From contig JAZDXN010000030.1 of the NCBI GenBank assembly GCA_037013495.1, positions 1-64,000 of the forward strand: 64,000 bases of DNA, in the 5' to 3' direction. The notes below the pieces were generated by a model. It ran no database searches, was not told the origin of the DNA, and saw only the letters and a program-made list of their open reading frames with translations. Made by a program: the position numbers and the translations under genes. The stretch comes from Hippophae tibetana (taxonomy: Eukaryota > Streptophyta > Magnoliopsida > Rosales > Elaeagnaceae). Of the stretch, positions 11,135 to 24,649 are shown piece after piece; the stretch's first letter is position 1, and every line of letters begins with the position of its first letter.

Positions 11135-11929
11135 GTTTGCATGCAAACATTCAAACAATAAATTTGTATTGTATATATGATCTCCAAATATAACTATATT
11201 ATCTTCTACAAGTTCAATATGATGTATTGCCATTATTCTCCCTACATACTCCTTCTATATAAAGGTTAATATAACTGAAAATCTTTTTTTTTTGCCAACT
11301 AATTGAGAGTAAAATAAATTGGTTTAATGTAATTTTCTCTACCCAAATGTCTTATTTTGTTTTGCAAAAATTAAAATATGTTATAGTTATATAAAATAAA
11401 TAAACTCACTTTTACTATTTTTATAAAAAATGTATTAAAATGTCATAAATAAATAAATAAAAGATAAAGTTTTTCTTTATGTGAAATAAATCAAATTAAA
11501 TAAAATGATATATAAGTAGATACTACAAATATATATATTAGATTGAATGAAATAATTATTATCCAATTCAAAAAATTTATTATTGGTTGAAATATAATAC
11601 ATTCCACATGTATCTTAAAAGTAGGAGAAATTGGAAACCCAATTTTAAGAGACAAGGGGATTACCCTTTGTCGCGTCGATACAATAGACATAATCGTGCA
11701 ATATCCAACCAAATTATGCAGGTAATTGTTAAACTTATACAAATAACAGTAGATGATAATTTATACATACGTAATTGTGGTATCATATTATCAGCTAATA
11801 AATATTTTACATATTTTGTTAATATTTATTGGAATTCTTACTTTTTTAATTCGGAATATGTCTAACAATTCTACAAACATAAATACGGATTGCCAAATTT
11901 CATAAATTATATCGAAACAAAAATTCCTC
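11135..11929 (+). repeat. Satellite unit u15 (R)
   Basis: tacatactccttc, aaaatctttttttttt-type tract and aattttaagagac are shared with u43. The hairpin survives as attggaaacccaat, whereas u43 has lost it. Confidence 0.92.
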
Positions 11930-12725
11930 GTTTGCATGCTAAAATTCAAACAATAAATTTGTATTGTATATAAGATCTCCAAATATAACTATATTATCTT
12001 CTACAAGTTCAATATGATGTATTACCATTATTCTCCCTACAAACTGCTTCTATATAAAGGTTAATATAACTGAAAATCATTTTTTTTGCCGACTAATTTA
12101 GAGTAAAATAAATTGGTTTAATGTGATTTTCTCTACCAAATGTCTTATTTTGTTTTGCAAAAATTAAAATATGTTAAAGTTATATAAAATAAATAAACTC
12201 AATTTTACTCTTTTATAATAAATGTATTAAAAATGTTATAAATAAATAAATAAAAGATAAAGTTTTTCCTTTATGTGAAATAAATCATATTAAATAAAAT
12301 AACATATAAGTAGATACTATAAAATATATATATTAGATTGAATGAAATAATAATTAACCAATTCAAAAAATTTATTAGTGGTTGAAATATAATACATTCC
12401 ACATGTATCTTAAAATTAGGAGAAATTGGAAAACCAATATTAAGAGACAAGGGGATTACCCTTTGTCGCGTCGATACAATAGACATAATCGTGCAATATC
12501 CAACCAAATTATGCAGGTAATTGTTAAACTTATACAAATAAGAGTAGATGATAATTTATACATACGTAATTTTGGTATCATATTATAAGCTAATAAATAT
12601 TTTACATATTTTGTTAATATTTATTGGAATTCTTACTTTTATAATTCGGAATATGTCTAACAATTCTACAAACCATAAATACGGATAGCCAAATTTCATA
12701 AATTATCTCGAAACAAAAATTCCTC
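11930..12725 (+). repeat. Satellite unit u16 (R, junction unit)
   Basis: Front catgctaaaattc and gtgattttc pair with u44; from ctcaattttactctttt onward it turns into an F unit (taagagtag, tataagct, atagccaaa). The join between the left block and the C-D-E-C'-F HOR lies inside this unit. Confidence 0.9.
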
Positions 12726-13521
12726 GTTTGCATGCAAAAATTCAAACAATAAATTTGTATTGTATATAAGATCTCCAAATATAACTATATTATCTTCTAC
12801 AAGTTCAATATGATGTATTACCATTATTCTCCCTACAAACTACTTCTATATATAGGTTAATATAACTGAAAATCATTTTTTTTGCAGACTAATTCAGAGT
12901 AAAATAAATTGGTTTAATGTAATTTTCTCTACCAAATGTCTTATTTTGTTTTGTAAAAATTAAAATATGTTATAGTTATATAAAATAAATAAAGTCACTT
13001 TTTCTATTTTATAATAAATATATTAAAAATGTCATAAATAAATAAATAAAAGATAAAGTTTTTCCTTTATGTGAAATAAATCATATTAAATAAAATAACA
13101 TATAAGTAGATACTATAAATATATATATTAGATTGAATGAAATAATAATTAACCAATTCAAAAAATTTATTAGTGGTTGAAATATAATACATTCCACATG
13201 TATCTTAAAATTAGGAGAAATTGGAAAACCAATATTAAGAGACAAGGGGATTACCCTTTGTCACGTCGATACAATAGACATAATTGTGCAATATCCAACC
13301 AAATTATGCAGGTAATTGTTAAACTTATACAAATAACTATAGATGATAATTTTATACATTCGTAATTTTGGTATCATATTATGAGCTAATAAATATTTTT
13401 ACATATTTTGTTAATATTTATTGGAATTCTTACTTTTATAATTAGGAATATTTCTAACAATTCTACAAACATAAATACGGATTCCCAAAATTCATAAATT
13501 ATCTCGATACAAAAATTTCTC
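12726..13521 (+). repeat. Satellite unit u17 (R', type C)
   Basis: First C of the HOR. It carries single-base extras in the background of identical C units, such as gataattttatac and atatttttacat. Confidence 0.92.
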
Positions 13522-14314
13522 GTTTGCATGCAAACATTCAAACAATAAATTTGTATTGTATATATGATCTCCAAATATAACTATATTATCTTCTACAAGT
13601 TCAATATGATGTATTACCATTATTCTCCCTACAAACTACTTCTATATAAAGGTTAATATAACTGAAAATCATTTTTTTTGCCAACTAATTGAGAATAAAA
13701 TAAATTGGTTTAATGTAATTTTCTCTACCAAATGTCTTATTTTGTTTTGCAAAAATTAAAATATGTTAAAGTTATATAAAATAAATAAACTCAATTTTAC
13801 TATTTTATAATAAATGTATTAAAAATGTTATAAATAAATAAATAATACATAAAGTTTTTCCTTTATGTGAAATAAATCATTTTAAATAAAATGACATATA
13901 CGTAGATACTATAAATATATATATTAGATTTAATGAAATAATTATTAACGAATTCAAAAAATTTATTAGTGGTTGAAATATAATACATTCCACATGTATC
14001 TTAAAATTAGGAGAAATTGGAAAACCAATATTAAGAGACAAGGGGATTACCCTTTGTCGCGTCGATACAATAGACATAATTGTGCAATATCCAACCAAAT
14101 TATGCAGGTAATTGTTAAACTTATACAAATAACTATAGATGATAATTTATACATTCGTAATTTTGGTATCATATTATGAGCTAATAAATATTTTACATAT
14201 TTTGTTAATATTTATTGGAATTCTTACTTTTATAATTTGGAATATTTCTAACAATTCTACAAACATAAATACGGATTCCAAAATTCATAAATTATCTCGA
14301 TACAAAAATTTCTC
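13522..14314 (+). repeat. Satellite unit u18 (R, type D)
   Basis: gagaat, catttta, gatttaatgaaat, taactatag, tttggaatatttc. One C shorter than u23 and u27 at ggattccaaaattc. Confidence 0.92.
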
Positions 14315-15109
14315 GTTTGCATGCAAACATTCAAACAATAAATTTGTATTGTATATATGATCTCCAAATATAACTATATTATCTTCTACAAGTTCAATAT
14401 GATGTATTACCATTATTCTCTCTACAAACTACTTCTATATAAAGGTTAATGTAACTGAAAATCATTTTTTTTTGCCAACTAATTGAGAATAAAATAAATT
14501 GGTTTAATGTAATTTTCTCTACCAAATGTCTTATTTTGTTTTGCCAAAATTAAAATATGTTAAAGTTATATAAAATAAATAAACTCAATTTTACTCTTTT
14601 ATAATAAATGTATTAAAAATGTTATAAATAAATAAATAATACATAAAGTTTTTCCTTTATGTGAAATAAATCATATTAAATAAAATGACATATACGTAGA
14701 TACTATAAATATATATATTAGATTTAATAAAATAATTATTAACGAATTCAAAAAATTTATTAGTGGTTGAAATATAATACATTCCACATGTATCTTAAAA
14801 TTAGGAGAAATTGGAAAACCAATATTAAGAGACAAGGGGATTACCCTTTGTCGCGTCGATACAATAGACATAATCGTGCAATATCCAACCAAATTATGCA
14901 GGTAATTATTAAACTTATACAAATAAGAGTAGATGATAATTTATACATACGTAATTTTGGTATCATATTATAAGCTAATAAATATTTTACATATTTTGTT
15001 AATATTTATTGGAATTCTTACTTTTATAATTCGGAATATGTCTAACAATTCTACAAACATAAATACGGATAGCCAAATTTCATAAATTATCTCGAAACAA
15101 AAATTCCTC
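14315..15109 (+). repeat. Satellite unit u19 (R, type E)
   Basis: attctctctac, taatgtaactg, gccaaaattaa, gatttaataaaat, taagagtag. Private gtaattattaaac. Confidence 0.92.
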
Positions 15110-15899
15110 GTTTGCATGCAAAAATTCAAACAATAAATTTGTATTGTATATAAGATCTCCAAATATAACTATATTATCTTCTACAAGTTCAATATGATGT
15201 ATTCCCATTATTCTCCTACAAACTACTTCTATATATAGGTTAATATAACTGAAAATCATTTTTTTTTGCAGACTAATTCAGACTAAAATAAATTGGTTTA
15301 ATGTAATTTTCTCTACCAAATGTCTTATTTTGTTTTGTAAAAATTAAAATATGTTATAGTTATATAAAATAAATAAAGTCACTTTTTCTATTTTATAATA
15401 AATATATTAAAAATGTCATAAATAAATAAATAAAAGATAAAGTTTTTCCTTTATTTGAAATAAATCATATTAAATAAAATAACATATAAGTAGATACTAT
15501 AAATATATATATTAGATTGAATGAAATAATAATTAACCAATTCAAAAAATTTATTAGTGGTTGAAATATAATACATTCCACATGTATCTTAAAATTAGGA
15601 GAAATTGGAAAACCAATATTAAGAGACAAGGGGATTACCCTTTGTCACGTCGATACAATAGACATAATTGTGCAATATCCAACCAAATTATGTAGGTAAT
15701 TGTTAAACTTATACAAATAACTATAGATGATAATTTATACATTCGTAATTTATCATATTATGAGCTAATAAATATTTTACATATTTTGTTAATATTTATT
15801 GGAATTCTTACTTTTATAATTAGGAATATTTCTAATAATTCTACAAACATAAATACGGATTCCCAAAATTCATAAATTATCTCGATACAAAAATTTCTC
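15110..15899 (+). repeat. Satellite unit u20 (R', type C')
   Basis: attcccattatt, cagactaaaa, tttatttgaaat, tttctaataattc. The shortest unit (790 bp): it lacks ttgg of ttttggtatca and one C of ctccctac. Confidence 0.92.
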
Positions 15900-16695
15900 G
15901 TTTGCATGCAAACATTCAAACAATAAATTTGTATTGTATATATGATCTCCAAATATAACTATATTATCTTCTACAAGTTCAATATGATGTATTACCATTA
16001 TTCTCCCTACAAAACTACTTCTATATAAAGGTTAATATAACTGAAAATCATTTTTTTTTGCCAACTAATTGAGAATAAAATAAATTGGTTTAATGTAATT
16101 TTCTCTACCAAATGTCTTATTTTGTTTTGCAAAAATTAAAATATGTTAAAGTTATATAAAATAAATAAACTCAATTTTACTATTTTATAATAAATGTATT
16201 AAAAATGTTATAAATAAATAAATAAAAGATAAAGTTTTTCCTTTATGTGAAATAAATCATATTAAATAAAATAACATATAAGTAGATACTATAAATATAT
16301 ATATTAGATTGAATGAAATAATAATTAACCAATTCAAAAAATTTATTAGTGGTTGAAATATAATACATTCCACATGTATCTTAAAATTAGGAGAAATTGG
16401 AAAACCAATATTAAGAGACAAGGGGATTACCCTTTGTCGCGTCGATACAATAGACATAATCGTGCAATATCCAACCAAATTATGCAGGTAATTGTTAAAC
16501 TTATACAAATAAGAGTAGATGATAATTTATACATACGTAATTTTGGTATCATATTATAAGCTAATAAATATTTTACATATTTTGTTAATATTTATTGGAA
16601 TTCTTACTTTTATAATTCGGAATATGTCTAACAATTCTACAAACATAAATACGGATAGCCAAATTTCATAAATTATCTCGAAACAAAAATTCCTC
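15900..16695 (+). repeat. Satellite unit u21 (R, type F)
   Basis: D/E-like front (gagaat, ctcaattttactatttt) joined to aaaagataaag, aataacatataag and gattgaatg, ending taagagtag, tataagct and atagccaaa. A mosaic that became a fixed HOR member. Confidence 0.92.
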
Positions 16696-17491
16696 GTTTG
16701 CATGCAAAAATTCAAACAATAAATTTGTATTGTATATAAGATCTCCAAATATAACTATATTATCTTCTACAAGTTCAATATGATGTATTACCATTATTCT
16801 CCCTACAAACTACTTCTATATATAGGTTAATATAACTGAAAATCATTTTTTTTGCAGACTAATTCAGAGTAAAATAAATTGGTTTAATGTAATTTTCTCT
16901 ACCAAATGTCTTATTTTGTTTTGTAAAAATTAAAATATGTTATAGTTATATAAAATAAATAAAGTCACTTTTTCTATTTTATAATAAATATATTAAAAAT
17001 GTCATAAATAAAATAAATAAAAGATAAAGTTTTTCCTTTATGTGAAATAAATCATATTAAATAAAATAACATATAAGTAGATACTATAAATATATATATT
17101 AGATTGAATGAAATAATAATTAACCAATTCAAAAAATTTATTAGTGGTTGAAATATAATACATTCCACATGTATCTTAAAATTAGGAGAAATTGGAAAAC
17201 CAATATTAAGAGACAAGGGGATTACCCTTTGTCACGTCGATACAATAGACCATAATTGTGCAATATCCAACCAAATTATGCAGGTAATTGTTAAACTTAT
17301 ACAAATAACTATAGATGATAATTTATACATTCGTAATTTTGGTATCATATTATGAGCTAATAAATATTTTACATATTTTGTTAATATTTATTGGAATTCT
17401 TACTTTTATAATTAGGAATATTTCTAACAATTCTACAAACATAAATACGGATTCCCAAAATTCATAAATTATCTCGATACAAAAATTTCTC
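16696..17491 (+). repeat. Satellite unit u22 (R', type C)
   Basis: Near-identical to u26, but with single-base extras at aaataaaataaataaaa and gaccataattg. Confidence 0.92.
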
Positions 17492-18285
17492 GTTTGCATG
17501 CAAACATTCAAACAATAAATTTGTATTGTATATATGATCTCCAAATATAACTATATTATCTTCTACAAGTTCAATATGATGTATTACCATTATTCTCCCT
17601 ACAAACTACTTCTATATAAAGGTTAATATAACTGAAAATCATTTTTTTTGCCAACTAATTGAGAATAAAATAAATTGGTTTAATGTAATTTTCTCTACCA
17701 AATGTCTTATTTTGTTTTGCAAAAATTAAAATATGTTAAAGTTATATAAAATAAATAAACTCAATTTTACTATTTTATAATAAATGTATTAAAAATGTTA
17801 TAAATAAATAAATAATACATAAAGTTTTTCCTTTATGTGAAATAAATCATTTTAAATAAAATGACATATACGTAGATACTATAAATATATATATTAGATT
17901 TAATGAAATAATTATTAACGAATTCAAAAAATTTATTAGTGGTTGAAATATAATACATTCCACATGTATCTTAAAATTAGGAGAAATTGGAAAACCAATA
18001 TTAAGAGACAAGGGGATTACCCTTTGTCGCGTCGATACAATAGACATAATTGTGCAATATCCAACCAAATTATGCAGGTAATTGTTAAACTTATACAAAT
18101 AACTATAGATGATAATTTATACATTCGTAATTTTGGTATCATATTATGAGCTAATAAATATTTTACATATTTTGTTAATATTTATTGGAATTCTTACTTT
18201 TATAATTTGGAATATTTCTAACAATTCTACAAACATAAATACGGATTCCCAAAATTCATAAATTATCTCGATACAAAAATTTCTC
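17492..18285 (+). repeat. Satellite unit u23 (R, type D)
   Basis: Same diagnostics as u18 and u27; ends ggattcccaaaattc and tttggaatatttc. Confidence 0.92.
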
Positions 18286-19080
18286 GTTTGCATGCAAACA
18301 TTCAAACAATAAATTTGTATTGTATATATGATCTCCAAATATAACTATATTATCTTCTACAAGTTCAATATGATGTATTACCATTATTCTCTCTACAAAC
18401 TACTTCTATATAAAGGTTAATGTAACTGAAAATCATTTTTTTTTGCCAACTAATTGAGAATAAAATAAATTGGTTTAATGTAATTTTCTCTACCAAATGT
18501 CTTATTTTGTTTTGCCAAAATTAAAATATGTTAAAGTTATATAAAATAAATAAACTCAATTTTACTCTTTTATAATAAATGTATTAAAAATGTTATAAAT
18601 AAATAAATAATACATAAAGTTTTTCCTTTATGTGAAATAAATCATATTAAATAAAATGACATATACGTAGATACTATAAATATATATATTAGATTTAATA
18701 AAATAATTATTAACGAATTCAAAAAATTTATTAGTGGTTGAAATATAATACATTCCACATGTATCTTAAAATTAGGAGAAATTGGAAAACCAATATTAAG
18801 AGACAAGGGGATTACCCTTTGTCGCGTCGATACAATAGACATAATCGTGCAATATCCAACCAAATTATGCAGGTAATTGTTAAACTTATACAAATAACTA
18901 TAGATGATAATTTATACATTCGTAATTTTGGTATCATATTATGAGCTAATAAATATTTTACATATTTTGTTAATATTTATTGGAATTCTTACTTTTATAA
19001 TTAGGAATATTTCTAATAATTCTACAAACATAAATACGGATTCCCAAAATTCATAAATTATCTCGATACAAAAATTTCTC
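18286..19080 (+). repeat. Satellite unit u24 (E/C' hybrid)
   Basis: E markers run from attctctctac through taatgtaactg, gccaaaattaa, gatttaataaaat to cataatcgtgc (18840-18850). C' markers taactatag (from about 18896), attcgtaa, tatgagct and tttctaataattc follow. The switch falls within about 50 bp. Confidence 0.92.
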
Positions 19081-19874
19081 GTTTGCATGCAAACATTCAA
19101 ACAATAAATTTGTATTGTATATATGATCTCCAAATATAACTATATTATCTTCTACAAGTTCAATATGATGTATTACCATTATTCTCCCTACAAACTACTT
19201 CTATATAAAGGTTAATATAACTGAAAATCATTTTTTTTGCCAACTAATTGAGAATAAAATAAATTGGTTTAATGTAATTTTCTCTACCAAATGTCTTATT
19301 TTGTTTTGCAAAAATTAAAATATGTTAAAGTTATATAAAATAAATAAACTCAATTTTACTATTTTATAATAAATGTATTAAAAATGTTATAAATAAATAA
19401 ATAAAAGATAAAGTTTTTCCTTTATGTGAAATAAATCATATTAAATAAAATAACATATAAGTAGATACTATAAATATATATATTAGATTGAATGAAATAA
19501 TAATTAACCAATTCAAAAAATTTATTAGTGGTTGAAATATAATACATTCCACATGTATCTTAAAATTAGGAGAAATTGGAAAACCAATATTAAGAGACAA
19601 GGGGATTACCCTTTGTCGCGTCGATACAATAGACATAATCGTGCAATATCCAACCAAATTATGCAGGTAATTGTTAAACTTATACAAATAAGAGTAGATG
19701 ATAATTTATACATACGTAATTTTGGTATCATATTATAAGCTAATAAATATTTTACATATTTTGTTAATATTTATTGGAATTCTTACTTTTATAATTCGGA
19801 ATATGTCTAACAATTCTACAAACATAAATACGGATAGCCAAATTTCATAAATTATCTCGAAACAAAAATTCCTC
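19081..19874 (+). repeat. Satellite unit u25 (R, type F)
   Basis: Matches u21: aaaagataaag, aataacatataag, taagagtag, atagccaaa. Closes the tetrameric copy. Confidence 0.92.
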
Positions 19875-20668
19875 GTTTGCATGCAAAAATTCAAACAATA
19901 AATTTGTATTGTATATAAGATCTCCAAATATAACTATATTATCTTCTACAAGTTCAATATGATGTATTACCATTATTCTCCCTACAAACTACTTCTATAT
20001 ATAGGTTAATATAACTGAAAATCATTTTTTTTGCAGACTAATTCAGAGTAAAATAAATTGGTTTAATGTAATTTTCTCTACCAAATGTCTTATTTTGTTT
20101 TGTAAAAATTAAAATATGTTATAGTTATATAAAATAAATAAAGTCACTTTTTCTATTTTATAATAAATATATTAAAAATGTCATAAATAAATAAATAAAA
20201 GATAAAGTTTTTCCTTTATGTGAAATAAATCATATTAAATAAAATAACATATAAGTAGATACTATAAATATATATATTAGATTGAATGAAATAATAATTA
20301 ACCAATTCAAAAAATTTATTAGTGGTTGAAATATAATACATTCCACATGTATCTTAAAATTAGGAGAAATTGGAAAACCAATATTAAGAGACAAGGGGAT
20401 TACCCTTTGTCACGTCGATACAATAGACATAATTGTGCAATATCCAACCAAATTATGCAGGTAATTGTTAAACTTATACAAATAACTATAGATGATAATT
20501 TATACATTCGTAATTTTGGTATCATATTATGAGCTAATAAATATTTTACATATTTTGTTAATATTTATTGGAATTCTTACTTTTATAATTAGGAATATTT
20601 CTAACAATTCTACAAACATAAATACGGATTCCCAAAATTCATAAATTATCTCGATACAAAAATTTCTC
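19875..20668 (+). repeat. Satellite unit u26 (R', type C)
   Basis: Clean C copy, 794 bp, without the single-base extras of u17 and u22. Confidence 0.92.
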
Positions 20669-21462
20669 GTTTGCATGCAAACATTCAAACAATAAATTTG
20701 TATTGTATATATGATCTCCAAATATAACTATATTATCTTCTACAAGTTCAATATGATGTATTACCATTATTCTCCCTACAAACTACTTCTATATAAAGGT
20801 TAATATAACTGAAAATCATTTTTTTTGCCAACTAATTGAGAATAAAATAAATTGGTTTAATGTAATTTTCTCTACCAAATGTCTTATTTTGTTTTGCAAA
20901 AATTAAAATATGTTAAAGTTATATAAAATAAATAAACTCAATTTTACTATTTTATAATAAATGTATTAAAAATGTTATAAATAAATAAATAATACATAAA
21001 GTTTTTCCTTTATGTGAAATAAATCATTTTAAATAAAATGACATATACGTAGATACTATAAATATATATATTAGATTTAATGAAATAATTATTAACGAAT
21101 TCAAAAAATTTATTAGTGGTTGAAATATAATACATTCCACATGTATCTTAAAATTAGGAGAAATTGGAAAACCAATATTAAGAGACAAGGGGATTACCCT
21201 TTGTCGCGTCGATACAATAGACATAATTGTGCAATATCCAACCAAATTATGCAGGTAATTGTTAAACTTATACAAATAACTATAGATGATAATTTATACA
21301 TTCGTAATTTTGGTATCATATTATGAGCTAATAAATATTTTACATATTTTGTTAATATTTATTGGAATTCTTACTTTTATAATTTGGAATATTTCTAACA
21401 ATTCTACAAACATAAATACGGATTCCCAAAATTCATAAATTATCTCGATACAAAAATTTCTC
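20669..21462 (+). repeat. Satellite unit u27 (R, type D)
   Basis: Matches u23 in all the D markers checked. Confidence 0.92.
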
Positions 21463-22256
21463 GTTTGCATGCAAACATTCAAACAATAAATTTGTATTGT
21501 ATATATGATCTCCAAATATAACTATATTATCTTCTACAAGTTCAATATGATGTATTACCATTATTCTCTCTACAAACTACTTCTATATAAAGGTTAATGT
21601 AACTGAAAATCATTTTTTTTGCCAACTAATTGAGAATAAAATAAATTGGTTTAATGTAATTTTCTCTACCAAATGTCTTATTTTGTTTTGCCAAAATTAA
21701 AATATGTTAAAGTTATATAAAATAAATAAACTCAATTTTACTCTTTTATAATAAATGTATTAAAAATGTTATAAATAAATAAATAATACATAAAGTTTTT
21801 CCTTTATGTGAAATAAATCATATTAAATAAAATGACATATACGTAGATACTATAAATATATATATTAGATTTAATAAAATAATTATTAACGAATTCAAAA
21901 AATTTATTAGTGGTTGAAATATAATACATTCCACATGTATCTTAAAATTAGGAGAAATTGGAAAACCAATATTAAGAGACAAGGGGATTACCCTTTGTCG
22001 CGTCGATACAATAGACATAATCGTGCAATATCCAACCAAATTATGCAGGTAATTGTTAAACTTATACAAATAAGAGTAGATGATAATTTATACATACGTA
22101 ATTTTGGTATCATATTATAAGCTAATAAATATTTTACATATTTTGTTAATATTTATTGGAATTCTTACTTTTATAATTCGGAATATGTCTAACAATTCTA
22201 CAAACATAAATACGGATAGCCAAATTTCATAAATTATCTCGAAACAAAAATTCCTC
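21463..22256 (+). repeat. Satellite unit u28 (R, type E)
   Basis: Complete E unit with E ending (taagagtag, tataagct, atagccaaa), unlike the hybrid u24. Confidence 0.92.
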
Positions 22257-23055
22257 GTTTGCATGCAAAAATTCAAACAATAAATTTGTATTGTATATAA
22301 GATCTCCAAATATAACTATATTATCTTCTACAAGTTCAATATGATGTATTCCCATTATTCTCCCTACAAACTACTTCTATATATAGGTTAATATAACTGA
22401 AAATCATTTTTTTTTGCAGACTAATTCAGACTAAAATAAATTGGTTTAATGTAATTTTCTCTACCAAATGTCTTATTTTGTTTTGTAAAAATTAAAATAT
22501 GTTATAGTTATTATAAAATAAATAAAGTCACTTTTTCTATTTTATAATATAATAATATTAAAAAATGTCATAAATAAATAAATAAAAGATAAAGTTTTTC
22601 CTTTATTTGAAATAAATCATATTAAATAAAATAACATATAAGTAGATACTATAAATATATATATTAGATTGAATGAAATAATAATTAACCAATTCAAAAA
22701 ATTTATTAGTGGTTGAAATATAATACATTCCACATGTATCTTAAAATTAGGAGAAATTGGAAAACCAATATTAAGAGACAAGGGGATTACCCTTTGTCAC
22801 GTCGATACAATAGACATAATTGTGCAATATCCAACCAAATTATGCAGGTAATTGTTAAACTTATACAAATAACTATAGATGATAATTTATACATTCGTAA
22901 TTTTGGTATCATATTATGAGCTAATAAATATTTTACATATTTTGTTAATATTTATTGGAATTCTTACTTTTATAATTAGGAATATTTCTAATAATTCTAC
23001 AAACATAAATACGGATTCCCAAAATTCATAAATTATCTCGATACAAAAATTTCTC
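22257..23055 (+). repeat. Satellite unit u29 (R', type C')
   Basis: Pairs with u20 (attcccattatt, cagactaaaa, tttatttgaaat). It has a small scrambled patch at 22505-22566: ttattataaaat and tataatataataatatt replace the usual text. Confidence 0.92.
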
Positions 23056-23853
23056 GTTTGCATGCAAACATTCAAACAATAAATTTGTATTGTATATATG
23101 ATCTCCAAATATAACTATATTATCTTCTACAAGTTCAATATGATGTATTACCATTATTCTCCCTACAAACTACTTCTATATAAAGGTTAATATAACTGAA
23201 AATCATTTTTTTTTGCCAACTAATTGAGAATAAAATAAATTGGTTTAATGTAATTTTCTCTACCAAATGTCTTATTTTGTTTTGCAAAAATTAAAAATAT
23301 GTTAAAGTTATATAAAATAAATAAACTCAATTTTACTATTTTATAATAAATGTATTAAAAATGTTATAAATAAATAAATAATACATAAAGTTTTTCCTTT
23401 ATGTGAAATAAATCATTTTAAATAAAATGACATATACGTAGATACTATAAATATATATATTAGATTTAATGAAATAATTATTAACGAATTCAAAAAATTT
23501 ATTAGTGGTTGAAATATAATACATTCCACATGTATCTTAAAATTAGGAGAAATTGGAAAACCAATATTAAGAGACAAGGGGATTACCCTTTGTCGCGTCG
23601 ATACAATAGACATAATTGTGCAATATCTAACCAAATTATGCAGGTAATTGTTAAACTTATACAAATAACTATAGATGATAATTTATACATTCGTAATTTT
23701 GGTATCATATTATGAGCTAATAAATATTTTACATATTTTTTTTTAATATTTATTGGAATTCTTACTTTTATAATTAGGAATATTTCTAACAATTCTACAA
23801 ACATAAATACGGATTCCCAAAATTCATAAATTATCTCGATTCAAAAATTTCTC
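23056..23853 (+). repeat. Satellite unit u30 (R, D-like)
   Basis: Pairs with u4: expanded T run before aatatttattgg, ends cgattcaaaaatt. Private tatctaacc and an extra A in ttaaaaatatg. Confidence 0.92.
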
Positions 23854-24649
23854 GTTTGCATGCAAACATTCAAAACAATAAATTTGTATTGTATATATGA
23901 TCTCCAAATATAACTATATTATCTTCTACAAGTTCAATATGATGTATTACCATTATTCTCCCTACAAACTACTTCTATATAAAGGTTAATATAACTGAAA
24001 ATCATTTTTTTTGCCAACTAATTGAGAATAAAATAAATTGGTTTAATGTAATTTTCTCTACCAAATGTCTTATTTTGTTTTGCAAAAATTAAAATATGTT
24101 AAAGTTATATAAAATAAATAAACTCAATTTTACTATTTTATAATAAATGTATTAAAAATGTTATAAATAAATAAATAATACATAAAGTTTTTCCTTTATG
24201 TGAAATAAATCATATTAAATAAAATGACATATACGTAGATACTATAAATATATATATTAGATTTAATGAAATAATTATTAACGAATTCAAAAAATTTATT
24301 AGTGGTTGAAATATAATACATTCCACATGTATCTTAAAATTAGGAGAAATTGGAAAACCAATATTAAGAGACAAGGGGATTACCCTTTGTCGCCTCGATA
24401 CAATAGACATAATCGTGCAATATCCAACCAAATTATGCAGGTAATTGTTAAACTTATACAAATAAGAGTAGATGATAATTTATACATACGTAATTTTGGT
24501 ATCATATTATAAGCCTAATAAATATTTTACATATTTTGTTAATATTTATTGGAATTCTTACTTTTATAATTCGGAATATGTCTAACAATTCTACAATCAT
24601 AAATACGGATTGCCAAATTTCATAAATTATCTCGAAACAAAAATTCCTC
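23854..24649 (+). repeat. Satellite unit u31 (R)
   Basis: Pairs with u5 through tacaatcataaat. Private cgcctcgatac and an extra A in ttcaaaacaataa; extra C in taagcctaat. Confidence 0.92.

Larger units (their letters stand above)
7150..11929 (+). repeat. Trimeric HOR Q-W-R, two copies (u10-u12, u13-u15)
   Basis: The order Q, W, R repeats at an offset of about 2388-2392 bp. The W units (u11, u14) share attatccctac, gcaaactaattcagag and caaatgtatc. The R units (u12, u15) share tacatactccttc and aaaagtaggag. It overlaps the preceding dimer at u10, so two HOR phases meet here. Confidence 0.8.
12726..16695 (+). repeat. Pentameric HOR copy 1: C-D-E-C'-F (u17-u21)
   Basis: Five distinguishable unit types in order. 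C has gcagactaattcagag and tcacgtcg. D has gagaat, gatttaatgaaat and ends tttggaatatttc. E has attctctctac, taatgtaactg and gccaaaattaa. C' has attcccattatt and cagactaaaa. F has taagagtag, tataagct and atagccaaa. The next C unit begins 3970 bp after this one. Confidence 0.88.
16696..19874 (+). repeat. Tetrameric HOR copy 2: C-D-(E/C')-F (u22-u25)
   Basis: Same order as the preceding pentamer but one unit shorter (3179 bp). u24 begins as E and ends as C'. The flanking C, D and F units match their counterparts in u17, u18 and u21 closely. Confidence 0.88.
19875..23055 (+). repeat. HOR copy 3: C-D-E-C' (u26-u29)
   Basis: C, D, E and C' units repeat with the same diagnostics, but the expected F unit is missing. 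The next unit (u30) is instead a D-like unit that pairs with u4. The HOR block therefore ends at or near 23.06 kb. Confidence 0.85.
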
